From Campylobacterota bacterium (GTDB lineage: Bacteria > Campylobacterota > Campylobacteria > Campylobacterales > Sulfurovaceae): a stretch of DNA of 16,156 nt. Where the stretch lies: NCBI GenBank assembly GCA_030595845.1, contig JAUVCL010000026.1, positions 1 through 16,156 of the forward strand. Reading direction: 5' to 3'. How positions within the stretch are numbered: position 1 is the stretch's first letter; each line of letters begins with the position of its first letter. Under the pieces are notes generated by a model. The model was given only the letters and a program-made list of their open reading frames with translations. It did not search any database and was not told the origin of the DNA. The position numbers and the translations under genes were made by a program. This document shows positions 5,898 to 13,818 of this stretch, piece by piece.

Positions 5898-6263
5898 ATG
5901 AAAAAAGATAATATTTTGCACACAAAAAGTTATGCTTTTGCTATTAGGGCTGTAAAATTATCCCAATATCTTAATAAAGAAAAAAAAGAATACGTCCTAA
6001 GTAAACAAATCCTGAGGTCAGGCACTTCAATTGGTGCACTGGTAAGTGAATCACAATATGCACAATCAAAAGCTGATTTTATAAACAAACTAATGATCTC
6101 ACTCAAAGAAGCCAATGAAACACAATATTGGATCAATTTACTTTTTGACACACAATTTATATCAAAAGAGATGCACAAAAGCTTATTTGATGATATAGAT
6201 GAACTTATAAGCCTTTTGGTAAGTATTACAAAAACCATGAAAAACAAAGGCATTACAAAGTAA
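5898..6263 (+). CDS. Four-helix-bundle protein, 23S rRNA intervening-sequence (S23) family
   Basis: A 121-residue protein with the hallmarks of the S23/IVP four-helix-bundle family (TIGR02436 type): SYAFAIRAVKL in helix 1, KEYVLSKQILRSGTSIGA leading into helix 2, QSKADFINKLMISLKEANET in helix 3, and a hydrophobic last helix ending ITKTMK. Length is normal for the family (about 115-125). The fold is known from structures, but its molecular role is not settled; related Avd proteins bind nucleic acid in diversity-generating retroelements. No reverse transcriptase is nearby here. The start is set by AGGA from the last heptad repeat. The gene is intact, has its own promoter, and is enclosed by inverted repeats, which argues for a small transferable unit. 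Confidence 0.9.
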   Translation: MKKDNILHTKSYAFAIRAVKLSQYLNKEKKEYVLSKQILRSGTSIGALVSESQYAQSKADFINKLMISLKEANETQYWINLLFDTQFISKEMHKSLFDDIDELISLLVSITKTMKNKGITK

Positions 6264-6273
6264 TGCAAACAAT

Positions 6274-6305
6274 AATTCTTAATTCCTCATTCCTAATTCC
6301 TAATT
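6274..6305. repeat. Right inverted repeat of the four-helix-bundle unit
   Basis: Four heptad-like copies on the plus strand (AATTCTT, AATTCCT, CATTCCT, AATTCCT) plus AATT form the reverse complement of 5864-5895 with two mismatches. It ends 5 nt before AAGGA, the Shine-Dalgarno of uvrB. Confidence 0.9.
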
Positions 6306-6320
6306 TCAGTAAGGAAAATC

Positions 6321-8294
6321 ATGCCTGATTTTACTGTAAGCAGTCCATACAAGCCTTCAGGAGATCAACCTCTTGCCATAGAAACATTGAGCAGCTCTAT
6401 TGAATCGGGAAATCAGTATCAAACTTTACTGGGGGTTACAGGGTCGGGGAAAACCTATACTATGGCCAAGGTCATAGAAAAAACAAAAAAGCCAACCCTC
6501 ATTATGACGCATAACAAAACATTGGCGGCACAACTCTACTCTGAATTTAAAAGTTTTTTTCCCAATAACCATGTTGAGTATTTTATCTCTTATTATGACT
6601 ACTATCAGCCTGAAGCCTATCTTCCGCGTCAGGACCTTTTTATAGAAAAAGACTCTTCCATCAACCAGGAACTTGAACGTTTACGTTTAAGCACGACAGC
6701 AAACCTGCTTTCTCATGATGATGTCATCGTCATCGCTTCAGTTTCAGCCAACTATGGTTTGGGGTCTCCTGATGATTACCGCTCCATTGTGCAGAAACTT
6801 TGTGTAGGAGATGAGTACAATCAAAAAGCACTGCTTCTGCGACTGGTAGATATGGGGTATAAACGCAATGACGATTTTTTTGACAGAGGAGACTTTCGTG
6901 TTACCGGTGAAGTCATAGACATTTACCCTGCTTACTCAGAAGAATTTGCCATACGCATAGAGTTTTTTGGGGATGAAATAGAAGCTGTCTATGAGTTTAA
7001 CTCTCTCACCGGAGAAAAAGAAGAAGAGATGAAAGAAGCCACCATCTACTCTGCCAATCAATTCATTGTCTCTAAAGAAAAACTTGCCCTTGCTGTAAAA
7101 AGCATAGAAGAAGAGCTTGGTGAACGTCTTGCTTATTATCAGAAAGAGGACCGTATGGTTGAGTATAACCGTCTCAAGCAACGTACAGAATTTGACTTGG
7201 AGATGATAGAAGGTACAGGCATGTGTAAAGGTATCGAAAACTACTCACGCCACCTTACAGGAAAAAAAGTAGGGGAAACCCCCTATTCCATGATGGATTA
7301 TTTTGAAGCCATGCATGATGATTACCTTGTCATTGTCGATGAATCTCATGTCTCTTTGCCCCAATTTAGAGGGATGTATGCGGGAGACAGAAGCCGTAAA
7401 GAAGTACTGGTAGACCACGGTTTCAGACTGCCTTCGGCACTGGACAACCGTCCTTTGATGTTTGAGGAATACATTCACAAAGCACCACACTTTCTCTTTG
7501 TCTCTGCTACCCCTGCACCCCTTGAACTGGAACTCTCTTCCGTCATTGCAGAACAAGTTGTACGCCCTACCGGTCTGCTTGACCCACCCATAGAGATCAT
7601 AGACTCTACCTATCAGGTAGAAAACCTGCATGACCGGATGAAACCTGTCATTGCCAAAGGGGAAAGAGTACTTATCACAGTGCTCACGAAAAAAATGGCG
7701 GAAGAGTTAAGTACCTATTACAACGACTTAGGGCTCAAATGTCGCCATATGCATTCAGATATGGATGCCATAGAACGTAACCAAACCATACGATCTTTAC
7801 GTTTGGGAGAGTTTGACATCCTTATAGGTATTAACCTACTTAGAGAAGGACTTGACTTACCCGAAGTGAGCCTTGTTGCCATACTTGATGCAGATAAAGA
7901 AGGATTTTTACGTTCTAAAACAGCACTTATACAAACATCCGGACGTGCCGCACGTAATACCAATGGACAGGTACTTATGTATGCTAAAAGAGTAACAGAC
8001 TCTATGAAATTCACCATAGAAACGACAGAACAAAGACGAAAAAAACAGATCGCTTATAACAAAAAACACGGTATCACCCCAAAAACCACCATCAGAGAAC
8101 TTGATGCCAATCTCAAAGTAGAAGATGCCGGAGAACTTTACAATAAACACTCCAAACTAGATAAAATGCCAAAAGCAGAACGTCAACAACTGGTCAAAGA
8201 ACTCAAAGCTAAAATGCTTGTAGCTGCCAAGAATTTGGAGTTTGAAGAGGCGGCAAGACTACGTGATGAGATCGCTAAAGTCAAAAAATTGTAA
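6321..8294 (+). CDS. uvrB: UvrB, excinuclease ABC subunit B
   Basis: UvrB is the damage-verifying helicase-like subunit of nucleotide excision repair. It is loaded by UvrA, inserts a beta hairpin between the strands at the lesion and recruits UvrC. The 657-residue length is normal. Visible features are Walker A GVTGSGKT (38-45), the aromatic beta hairpin YYDYYQPEAYLP (about 91-102), DESH (340-343), the helicase motif QTSGRAAR (538-545) and a C-terminal UVR domain (about 618-655) for UvrC contact. The ATG at 6321 has AAGGA 5 nt upstream. The four-helix-bundle unit is wedged directly before this ribosome binding site, so uvrB transcription probably starts within or upstream of that unit. The sequence looks complete and functional. 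Confidence 0.98.
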   Translation: MPDFTVSSPYKPSGDQPLAIETLSSSIESGNQYQTLLGVTGSGKTYTMAKVIEKTKKPTLIMTHNKTLAAQLYSEFKSFFPNNHVEYFISYYDYYQPEAYLPRQDLFIEKDSSINQELERLRLSTTANLLSHDDVIVIASVSANYGLGSPDDYRSIVQKLCVGDEYNQKALLLRLVDMGYKRNDDFFDRGDFRVTGEVIDIYPAYSEEFAIRIEFFGDEIEAVYEFNSLTGEKEEEMKEATIYSANQFIVSKEKLALAVKSIEEELGERLAYYQKEDRMVEYNRLKQRTEFDLEMIEGTGMCKGIENYSRHLTGKKVGETPYSMMDYFEAMHDDYLVIVDESHVSLPQFRGMYAGDRSRKEVLVDHGFRLPSALDNRPLMFEEYIHKAPHFLFVSATPAPLELELSSVIAEQVVRPTGLLDPPIEIIDSTYQVENLHDRMKPVIAKGERVLITVLTKKMAEELSTYYNDLGLKCRHMHSDMDAIERNQTIRSLRLGEFDILIGINLLREGLDLPEVSLVAILDADKEGFLRSKTALIQTSGRAARNTNGQVLMYAKRVTDSMKFTIETTEQRRKKQIAYNKKHGITPKTTIRELDANLKVEDAGELYNKHSKLDKMPKAERQQLVKELKAKMLVAAKNLEFEEAARLRDEIAKVKKL

Positions 8295-8301
8295 ATTTCG
8301 A

Positions 8302-8307
8302 TATAAT
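8302..8307 (+). promoter_or_regulatory. Possible -10 box for the ppk operon
   Basis: TATAAT lies 8 nt after the uvrB stop and 154 nt before the ppk ATG. If used, the leader of the ppk mRNA would carry both hairpins at 8332-8443. Confidence 0.4.
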
Positions 8308-8331
8308 ACGCGTAAATATAATGTGAACAAC

Positions 8332-8360
8332 CTCGTTCCATATCTCCTGATATGGAATGC
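8332..8360. repeat. REP-like hairpin, inverted member of a pair before ppk
   Basis: CTCG is followed by TTCCATATC (8336-8344), a TCCT loop, GATATGGAA (8349-8357) and TGC. On the minus strand this is GCATTCC...AGGA...GGAACGAG, the same frame and loop as at 8415-8443 but with an AT-rich stem centre. It is in the opposite orientation, 54 nt away. Confidence 0.65.
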
Positions 8361-8414
8361 ATACAAAAACTATAAACTGTAAACAAGATCCCTTTACGCC
8401 AAAGTGTTGAATAT

Positions 8415-8443
8415 GCATTCCCACTCAGGAGAGTGGGAACGAG
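8415..8443. repeat. REP-like hairpin, second member of the pair before ppk
   Basis: GCA is followed by TTCCCACTC (8418-8426), loop AGGA, GAGTGGGAA (8431-8439) and CGAG. It has a 9-bp perfect stem and ends 18 nt before the ppk start, ahead of a weak AAAGG ribosome binding site. Confidence 0.65.
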
Positions 8444-8461
8444 ATTTTAAAGGCAATCAAT

Positions 8462-10549
8462 ATGGCATTAGACCTCTCTTCTTCTCAACTCTATTTTAAC
8501 CGTGAACTCTCATGGCTGCAGTTTAACTCGCGGGTTCTGGCACAGGCACTTGATGAAACACTCCCTCCTCTTGAACGATTAAAATTCCTTGCTATTTACG
8601 GTACTAACCTTGATGAATTCTACATGATCCGTGTGGCAGGACTCAAAGCCCTTTTTAAAGCGCGTATACAGGAAACAGGAGCAGATAAACTGACACCTAG
8701 TGAACAGCTTGAGAAGATTCGTGAGCATCTACATAAAGAACATCAGGTACTAGAGTCTTGTTATACTTCGATTATTTCTCAACTGCATACACACTCTGTC
8801 CATATTAAACATTATGATGCACTCAACGAGGAAGAGAAAGCAGAAGTAAAAAAGATCTTTTTCAATGAGATCTACCCCGTCATCATACCTATTGCAGTAG
8901 ATGCAACCCATCCTTTCCCTCATCTGAACAATCTCAGTTTCGGCTTGGCAATGTCACTTCAAGATGACTCTAAAAACATCAAGCACGGTCTCATTAGGAT
9001 CCCCAGAATTCTTCCAAGATTTATACATATAGAACAAACATTTATCCCCATAGAGTCTGTAGTTGAGCACTTTGCTTCTGAACTCTTTCCCGGCTTTACA
9101 CAACTGGCCTCTACACCGTTTAGAGTGACAAGGAATGCAGATATAGAGATTGAGGAAGAAGAGGCTGATGACTTTTTGGAAATTTTACAGGAGGGACTTC
9201 GCTCTCGTAATAAAGGCTCACTCATTAGGCTTGAACTCATGGAAGGGGTCAATAAAAAACTCAGCAAATTTTTACTCTCCCACCTCAACCTTGATGAAAA
9301 AGATATCTATTCTTATAAAAGTCTGCCGCTTAACCTGGGTTCCCTATGGCAGATCGTAGGAGATAAAGCACTTGCACATCTTGTTTTACCTACATTCTCC
9401 CCAAAAACACTTCCCCCCCTTGACTCGGAAAATATCTTTGAAGCCATAGAAAAACAAGATGTACTGCTCTATCATCCTTATGACAGTTTTGAACCTGTCG
9501 TACAATTCATTAAACAAGCAGCTATAGATCCCGATACACTTGCAATTCGTATGACACTCTACCGTGCAGGGCCAAACTCACCCATTGTCAAAGCACTCAT
9601 TGATGCGGTCAGAGAAGAGAAACAGGTCACCGTGTTGGTCGAACTCAAAGCACGGTTTGATGAAGAGAACAATCTCCGATGGGCAAAAGCACTTGAAGAT
9701 GCAGGCGCACATGTGGTTTATGGGATCCCCGGACTTAAAGTACATGCTAAAATTGCCCAGGTCATCAAAAGAAAAGGTAAAAAACTCCAAAGTTATGTTC
9801 ACCTTGCAACAGGAAACTATAATCCAAGTACTGCAAAGATCTATACCGATATATCATACTTCACTACCAAAGAAGAATTTGGGAATGATGCCACACACTT
9901 TTTCCATTTTCTTACCGGTTTTTCCACGTACACAAAATTAGACACACTTTTTATGTCTCCCGTACAAATCAAACCAAGACTGATAAAAATGATCGAAAAA
10001 GAGAGTCACTTTGGCAAGGAGGGACATATTATTCTCAAAACAAATTCCCTCGTCGATACCAATATCATACAGGCCCTCTATCTAGCTTCGCAGGCAGGCT
10101 GTAAAGTTGACCTCCTCGTCCGTGGTATCTGCTGCCTAAAGCCAGACATCAAAGGAATAAGCGAAAATATTACTGTTTCATCCATAATTGGGAAATATCT
10201 GGAGCATCCCCGTATCTATTATTTTAAAAACAATAAAGTGAAATGTTATATCTCATCTGCAGATCTCATGCCCCGAAATCTTGTACGACGTGTAGAGTTA
10301 ATGACTCCCATACTTGAAGAGAACCTGACACAGAAAATCGAACAGATCCTAATGCTTCAGCTTGCAGACAACCAGCTGCGTTGGACACTTCAGGAAGATG
10401 GAACCTACATCAAGGTACCTCTTTTGGGAAAAGCTGTCAACAATCATACGGCATTAGAGCAGTATGTGAACAGAGTACATGATAAAACGAAAAAAGAAAC
10501 ACCCGATTATGTCAGTCGTCTTGCAAGTCGTATTTTAAAGGATAAATAA
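8462..10549 (+). CDS. ppk: Polyphosphate kinase 1
   Basis: PPK1 reversibly polymerises inorganic polyphosphate from ATP and is membrane-associated. The 695-residue length is standard. RELSWLQFNSRVL near the N-terminus and NLDEFYMIRVAGL are family motifs. His428 in GLKVHAK is the expected phosphorylated histidine, and His582 in YLEHPRIYYF matches the second conserved histidine. HLATGNYNPSTAKIYTD is also present. AAAGG is 8 nt before the ATG. It begins a plus-strand operon: its stop overlaps the next start (TAATG). The leader carries two hairpins, which might affect expression. Nothing suggests truncation. Confidence 0.97.
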   Translation: MALDLSSSQLYFNRELSWLQFNSRVLAQALDETLPPLERLKFLAIYGTNLDEFYMIRVAGLKALFKARIQETGADKLTPSEQLEKIREHLHKEHQVLESCYTSIISQLHTHSVHIKHYDALNEEEKAEVKKIFFNEIYPVIIPIAVDATHPFPHLNNLSFGLAMSLQDDSKNIKHGLIRIPRILPRFIHIEQTFIPIESVVEHFASELFPGFTQLASTPFRVTRNADIEIEEEEADDFLEILQEGLRSRNKGSLIRLELMEGVNKKLSKFLLSHLNLDEKDIYSYKSLPLNLGSLWQIVGDKALAHLVLPTFSPKTLPPLDSENIFEAIEKQDVLLYHPYDSFEPVVQFIKQAAIDPDTLAIRMTLYRAGPNSPIVKALIDAVREEKQVTVLVELKARFDEENNLRWAKALEDAGAHVVYGIPGLKVHAKIAQVIKRKGKKLQSYVHLATGNYNPSTAKIYTDISYFTTKEEFGNDATHFFHFLTGFSTYTKLDTLFMSPVQIKPRLIKMIEKESHFGKEGHIILKTNSLVDTNIIQALYLASQAGCKVDLLVRGICCLKPDIKGISENITVSSIIGKYLEHPRIYYFKNNKVKCYISSADLMPRNLVRRVELMTPILEENLTQKIEQILMLQLADNQLRWTLQEDGTYIKVPLLGKAVNNHTALEQYVNRVHDKTKKETPDYVSRLASRILKDK

Positions 10550-11073
10550 TGATTATAAAATTTCAGGAGTGGACACCACAACTTCAAAAAAATGCCTGGA
10601 TTGCAGAAGGATCTTCTGTGATCGGACGCGTCTCAATGGGAGAGGACTCTGCTGTATGGTTTGGCTGTGTCGTACGTGGTGATGTGCACCACATTAGCAT
10701 AGGAGACAGAACAAATATCCAGGATCTCAGCATGATACACGTCACCCACCATAAAAAAGCAGATATGTCTGATGGAAACCCTACTGTCATCGGTAATGAT
10801 GTCACCGTTGGGCACCGTGTTATGCTGCATGGCTGTACCATAGAAGATGCCTGCCTCATAGGTAAGTCTGCTACCATACTTGATGGTGCTGTCATAGGAA
10901 AAGAGTCCATTGTAGGTGCTTCTGCCCTTGTTACCAAAAATAAAGTCTTTCCACCAAGAAGCCTCATCATGGGGAGTCCTGCAAAGGTAGTACGAGAATT
11001 AACAAATGAAGAAGTAGCAGAACTTTATGCTTCTGCAGCACGTTATGTAACATTTAAAAATGAGTATGTATAA
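10549..11073 (+). CDS. Gamma-carbonic-anhydrase-like hexapeptide-repeat protein (YrdA/PaaY family)
   Basis: A 174-residue left-handed beta-helix protein. Hexapeptide repeats run from about residue 20 to 140. His64 in IHVTHH, His89 in VGH and His94 in LHGC, with the 5-residue spacing between the last two, match the zinc ligands of gamma-carbonic anhydrases; RGD at 43-45 is also conserved. Many members bind zinc but have little or no carbonic anhydrase activity, since they lack the acidic proton-shuttle loop of Cam, as this one appears to. Activity is therefore uncertain. The ATG overlaps the ppk stop by 1 nt and its own stop overlaps the next ATG in the same way, so the three genes are translationally coupled. 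Confidence 0.9.
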   Translation: MIIKFQEWTPQLQKNAWIAEGSSVIGRVSMGEDSAVWFGCVVRGDVHHISIGDRTNIQDLSMIHVTHHKKADMSDGNPTVIGNDVTVGHRVMLHGCTIEDACLIGKSATILDGAVIGKESIVGASALVTKNKVFPPRSLIMGSPAKVVRELTNEEVAELYASAARYVTFKNEYV

Positions 11074-11726
11074 TGACCCAGACTATCGGAAAAAGTTTTA
11101 AAGACATCCTCTCGCCTACTGTACTTCTATTTGTTTTCAAAGTTACCCTTATTTCATTGGCAATTACTGCGGCTGTGTTATGGCTTATGGGTGGAAGCTT
11201 AAATAGTTTTGTCTCTGGCTACCTTTCATGGTTGCCCTGGGAGTGGATTCAAACAACAGGTGCCTCTGTTGTATCTGTAGCCATAGCCTATATGCTTTTT
11301 ATTATTACTATTTCTATCGTTACTTCATTTATGGTAGAACCGCTACTCATCACACTGGCAAAAAAACATTACCCGGAAACCCAAGTCATAGGCAGTCCCA
11401 ATATCACAACTTCACTCCTATTAAGTTTGAAGTCTGCCATGATTTTTTTCATACTCTTTATGTTTACATTTCCCATTATGTTTATACCGCTTGTAGGTGC
11501 TGTATATATGTTATGGCTTTGGTCTATCTTGCTCAAAGCGCCTACTATCTATGATGTCAGCAGTCTTTTCCTTTCTGACAAAAAAGAGATAAAGGAAAGA
11601 ACAAAGAAATCAACCATTTTAGCGATGATCGCTGCAGGGTTTAACTATATTCCTGTACTCAATATTTTCTCAGCTGTCTTTGCACAGATACTTTTTTTAC
11701 ATCATATATTAGGAAAAGAATCGTAG
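11073..11726 (+). CDS. EI24/CysZ-like integral membrane protein
   Basis: A 217-residue protein with several hydrophobic segments: about 20-41, 66-90, 113-152 (long enough for two helices) and 184-213. The pattern and length, with FNYIPVLN before the last helix, fit the EI24 domain family that includes CysZ. CysZ is a sulfate transporter, but many EI24 proteins have no known substrate, so function is left open. The start overlaps the upstream stop (TAATG), so it is the third gene of the ppk operon. The stop codon TAG (11724-11726) is part of the palindrome at 11723-11752, so insertion of that element may have set the C-terminus. Confidence 0.78.
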   Translation: MTQTIGKSFKDILSPTVLLFVFKVTLISLAITAAVLWLMGGSLNSFVSGYLSWLPWEWIQTTGASVVSVAIAYMLFIITISIVTSFMVEPLLITLAKKHYPETQVIGSPNITTSLLLSLKSAMIFFILFMFTFPIMFIPLVGAVYMLWLWSILLKAPTIYDVSSLFLSDKKEIKERTKKSTILAMIAAGFNYIPVLNIFSAVFAQILFLHHILGKES

Positions 11727-11752
11727 GGTGTTGTGAGGACACAACACCCTAC
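11723..11752. terminator. Perfect hairpin supplying stop codons to both convergent genes
   Basis: A 13-bp perfect stem (11723-11735 with 11740-11752) and an AGGA loop. The ends are GTAG and CTAC. TAG at 11724-11726 stops the plus-strand membrane gene; TAG read on the minus strand at 11749-11751 stops the exonuclease gene. A T-rich run follows on the plus strand, so it may terminate transcription from that side. The GTAG ends and the AGGA loop recall the other REP-like elements in the window. Confidence 0.75.
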
Positions 11753-12540
11753 ATATTTTCTTTTTTGAGTCTACGTTCTTTTTTAGATGACTTTGCGAAC
11801 CGTAAAAGTTCATCTGATGTACTAACATACCCTGGCAGTGTTTCCAAAGACTTCTCCATCACTTTTGCCGCACATACTGCATCAGAGAAAGCGCGATGAT
11901 GTGTGGCTGTTTCTATCTCTAAAAAGTCTATAAGATACGCCAGTCCATACCGTTCACTTTCAAAGGTACGCTTTGCAAGTTCAATAGTACATAACTGCAG
12001 ATTACCTATATTACCCAAACCAAAACGTTCAAAAGAGGCATTTAAAAAACCATAATCAAAATTGGCATTATGTGCAACAAACACAGCATCTCCCATAAAA
12101 TATCTTAACTGAGTTAAGGCCGATTTTCTTGTCGGTGCCCCCTTAAGATCCTCAGGCTCAATACCTGTGATCTTGGTAATATACTCAGGTAAAAATGCAC
12201 ACTCAACAAAGGTTTCAAAGCGGTCTATCACTTCACCGTTCTGTATCATTAAAGCACCGATCTCAATGACTTGAGAGCTTCCAGGTTTAGAACCGTTTGT
12301 CTCTATATCTATGACACAGTAACGTTGTTCATGATGTGCTGTAAAACATGTTTCAAGCCTATATTCATTGTCCGTTTCCTGTGCTATGGGATAGCCGGAA
12401 GCTTGAAGCAATATAAAGATGGTATCGCTGTCTTCAAGCAGTGTCGTATGTTTGGTAACGAGTTGTTTATACTGTTCTTTATCCAACACTCCGTTATTTT
12501 TACGAAATGCCGTGGTCAGTTCTTCAAAGACTTTTTGCAT
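11749..12540 (-). CDS. DEDDh 3'-5' exonuclease (DnaQ-like)
   Basis: A 263-residue protein with a DnaQ/RNase T-type exonuclease domain from about residue 72 to 240. The catalytic set is present: Asp78 and Glu80 in DIET (Exo I), Asp162 in NANFD (Exo II), His215 and Asp220 in HRAFSD (Exo III, DEDDh type). About 70 residues precede the domain and are predicted helical, unlike E. coli DnaQ, which begins with the domain. It may be the proofreading epsilon subunit or a separate exonuclease; I do not assign dnaQ firmly. The start overlaps the end of trpF by 17 nt, indicating translational coupling. The stop TAG is supplied by the palindrome at 11723-11752, right after a lysine-rich tail. Confidence 0.88.
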   Translation of the reverse strand: MQKVFEELTTAFRKNNGVLDKEQYKQLVTKHTTLLEDSDTIFILLQASGYPIAQETDNEYRLETCFTAHHEQRYCVIDIETNGSKPGSSQVIEIGALMIQNGEVIDRFETFVECAFLPEYITKITGIEPEDLKGAPTRKSALTQLRYFMGDAVFVAHNANFDYGFLNASFERFGLGNIGNLQLCTIELAKRTFESERYGLAYLIDFLEIETATHHRAFSDAVCAAKVMEKSLETLPGYVSTSDELLRFAKSSKKERRLKKENM

Positions 12541-13114
12541 TGGCTATAAACTGTTTCACTTTTTTAGGATCTTTTTTACCTTTAATGGATTCTACACCGG
12601 AACTTACATCCACACCGTAAAAGCCTAATTGTTTAACCTGTGATACATTTTCAGGGGTTAAACCTCCTGCCAAAATGATCTTTGAACAGTCTATATTATT
12701 AAACCATTCAAGATTCAGGCGTGTTCCTGTACCTCCGTATGCTTCACTGTACGCATCTACAAGGTGATATCTGTCTTTAAATATAATCAAATCTTCAGGA
12801 CCTTTTGCTCGTACTACAGGTAAAGTTTGTAGACCAATAGCATCCAAAGACTCTTCATCTACATCAAAATGGATCTGGGCACGAGAGATATCAGAATATC
12901 TACAGACCGTATCTATAGTTTCGATACCTTCATTCACAAAAAGCCCTACTCTTTCTACAAAAGGAGGTAGTTTATCTATGATCTTTTTAGCAGCTGTAGG
13001 AGTGATATAGCGTGGAGATTTATTGTAAAATACAAATCCCAATGCATCTGCACCGCACTCTACTGCATGCAAAGCATCTTTTAAATTAGTGATACCGCAA
13101 ATTTTAACCCTCAC
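12524..13114 (-). CDS. trpF: Phosphoribosylanthranilate isomerase
   Basis: TrpF isomerises N-(5-phosphoribosyl)anthranilate to CdRP in tryptophan synthesis. The 196-residue (beta/alpha)8 protein starts MRVKICGIT with the catalytic Cys6; Asp120 in LVDAYSEAYGGTG is the general acid. GGTG and LAGGLTPENV are phosphate-binding segments, and DVSSGVE closes the barrel. The start codon is GTG at 13112-13114 with AGGAG 8 nt before. It lies 13 nt after rpe and overlaps the exonuclease gene by 17 nt. No other trp gene is in the window, so trpF here is separated from the rest of its pathway. Confidence 0.96.
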   Translation of the reverse strand: MRVKICGITNLKDALHAVECGADALGFVFYNKSPRYITPTAAKKIIDKLPPFVERVGLFVNEGIETIDTVCRYSDISRAQIHFDVDEESLDAIGLQTLPVVRAKGPEDLIIFKDRYHLVDAYSEAYGGTGTRLNLEWFNNIDCSKIILAGGLTPENVSQVKQLGFYGVDVSSGVESIKGKKDPKKVKQFIANAKSL

Positions 13115-13127
13115 TACATCGTCTCCT

Positions 13128-13769
13128 TTATTTTAATGCAGAAATAGCTTTCGCTATGCCATCTGGATGTTTATATACAAATGAACCAGCCACAACAACA
13201 TTCACACCTGCTGCCTCCAGCTCTTTTACATTTTTATCATTCACTCCACCATCTACCTCTATAAGACATTTTGGATTTCTTTTTTCTATCATTGCTTTAA
13301 GTCGCTGCGCTTTCTCTATCACGGAAGAGATGAATTTTTGGCCGCCAAATCCTGGGTTAACAGACATCAGCAGTACCATATCTAACTCTTCAAGTAAAAA
13401 TTCAATGGCTTCAGGTGGCGTATGCGGGTTAAGTGTAATAGCTGGACGTATACCATAAGCGCGTATTTTTTGTATCAGTCTGTGCGGATGTTTTTCTTCT
13501 TCAATATGAAAAGAGATAAAGCTCGGTTTTAACGGAGCAAAGAGGTCTACAAAAAAAGCATTGTTCTGTACCATCAGATGAATATCTAAAGGTTTTGTTG
13601 CCGCCTTGGCAACAGCTTCAACTACTACTGGTCCAATGGTAAGATTTGGGACAAAATGTCCATCCATGACATCCACATGTACAAGGTCACAACCACCTTC
13701 ACAAATGGCTCTTACATCTTCTGCCAAATTTCCAAAATCAGAAGAAAGAATACTCGGTGCTACTAACAT
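13128..13769 (-). CDS. rpe: Ribulose-phosphate 3-epimerase
   Basis: Rpe interconverts ribulose 5-phosphate and xylulose 5-phosphate (pentose phosphate and Calvin cycles). The 213-residue TIM barrel begins MLVAPSILSSDFGNL. Metal ligands and catalytic acids are visible: His31 and Asp33 in VHVDVMDGHFVPN, His64 in LDIHLMV, Asp173 in IEVDGG; SVNPGFGGQ is the phosphate loop. The start at 13769 is chosen over an in-frame ATG at 13799. AGGA lies 5 nt before 13769, while the upstream ATG overlaps a -10 box (TATAAT, 13798-13803), so transcription would begin inside the longer frame. It is the first gene of the rpe-trpF-exonuclease operon. Confidence 0.96.
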   Translation of the reverse strand: MLVAPSILSSDFGNLAEDVRAICEGGCDLVHVDVMDGHFVPNLTIGPVVVEAVAKAATKPLDIHLMVQNNAFFVDLFAPLKPSFISFHIEEEKHPHRLIQKIRAYGIRPAITLNPHTPPEAIEFLLEELDMVLLMSVNPGFGGQKFISSVIEKAQRLKAMIEKRNPKCLIEVDGGVNDKNVKELEAAGVNVVVAGSFVYKHPDGIAKAISALK

Positions 13770-13797
13770 ACTTGTCCTAGTGTAATTATTTTGATTC

Positions 13798-13806
13798 ATT
13801 ATAGCA
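13798..13806 (-). promoter_or_regulatory. Extended -10 promoter for rpe-trpF-exonuclease
   Basis: The minus strand reads TGC-TATAAT, 28 nt before the preferred rpe ATG at 13769. It is identical to the box in front of the Uma2 gene. No clear -35 is seen. Confidence 0.6.
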
Positions 13807-13818
13807 TAGCGTGTATAA

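Larger units (their letters stand above)
5864..6305 (+). mobile_element. Putative IVS-like mobile unit: four-helix-bundle gene within inverted repeats
   Basis: A 442-bp unit consisting of a 32-bp left repeat, one gene, and a 32-bp inverted right repeat matching at 30 of 32 positions. The gene belongs to the family first found inside 23S rRNA intervening sequences, which also end in complementary repeats. Here the unit is intergenic, between a small-gene operon and uvrB. No transposase is encoded and no clear target duplication is visible, so mobility is inferred from structure. Confidence 0.5.

Noticed and set aside
5930..6268. Minus-strand open frame of 112 codons antisense to the four-helix-bundle gene
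   Set aside because: It mirrors the real gene, has no ribosome binding site and no recognisable domain. The plus-strand reading matches a known family.
7245..7631. Minus-strand open frame of 128 codons
   Set aside because: Antisense to uvrB, whose conserved motifs cover the same bases.
10584..10970. Minus-strand open frame of 128 codons
   Set aside because: Antisense to the gamma-CA-like gene; it arises from the hexapeptide codon pattern.
13770..13799. Ten-residue N-terminal extension of Rpe starting at 13799
   Set aside because: Its ATG overlaps the -10 box and has no RBS. The shorter start has both a good SD and the family N-terminus.
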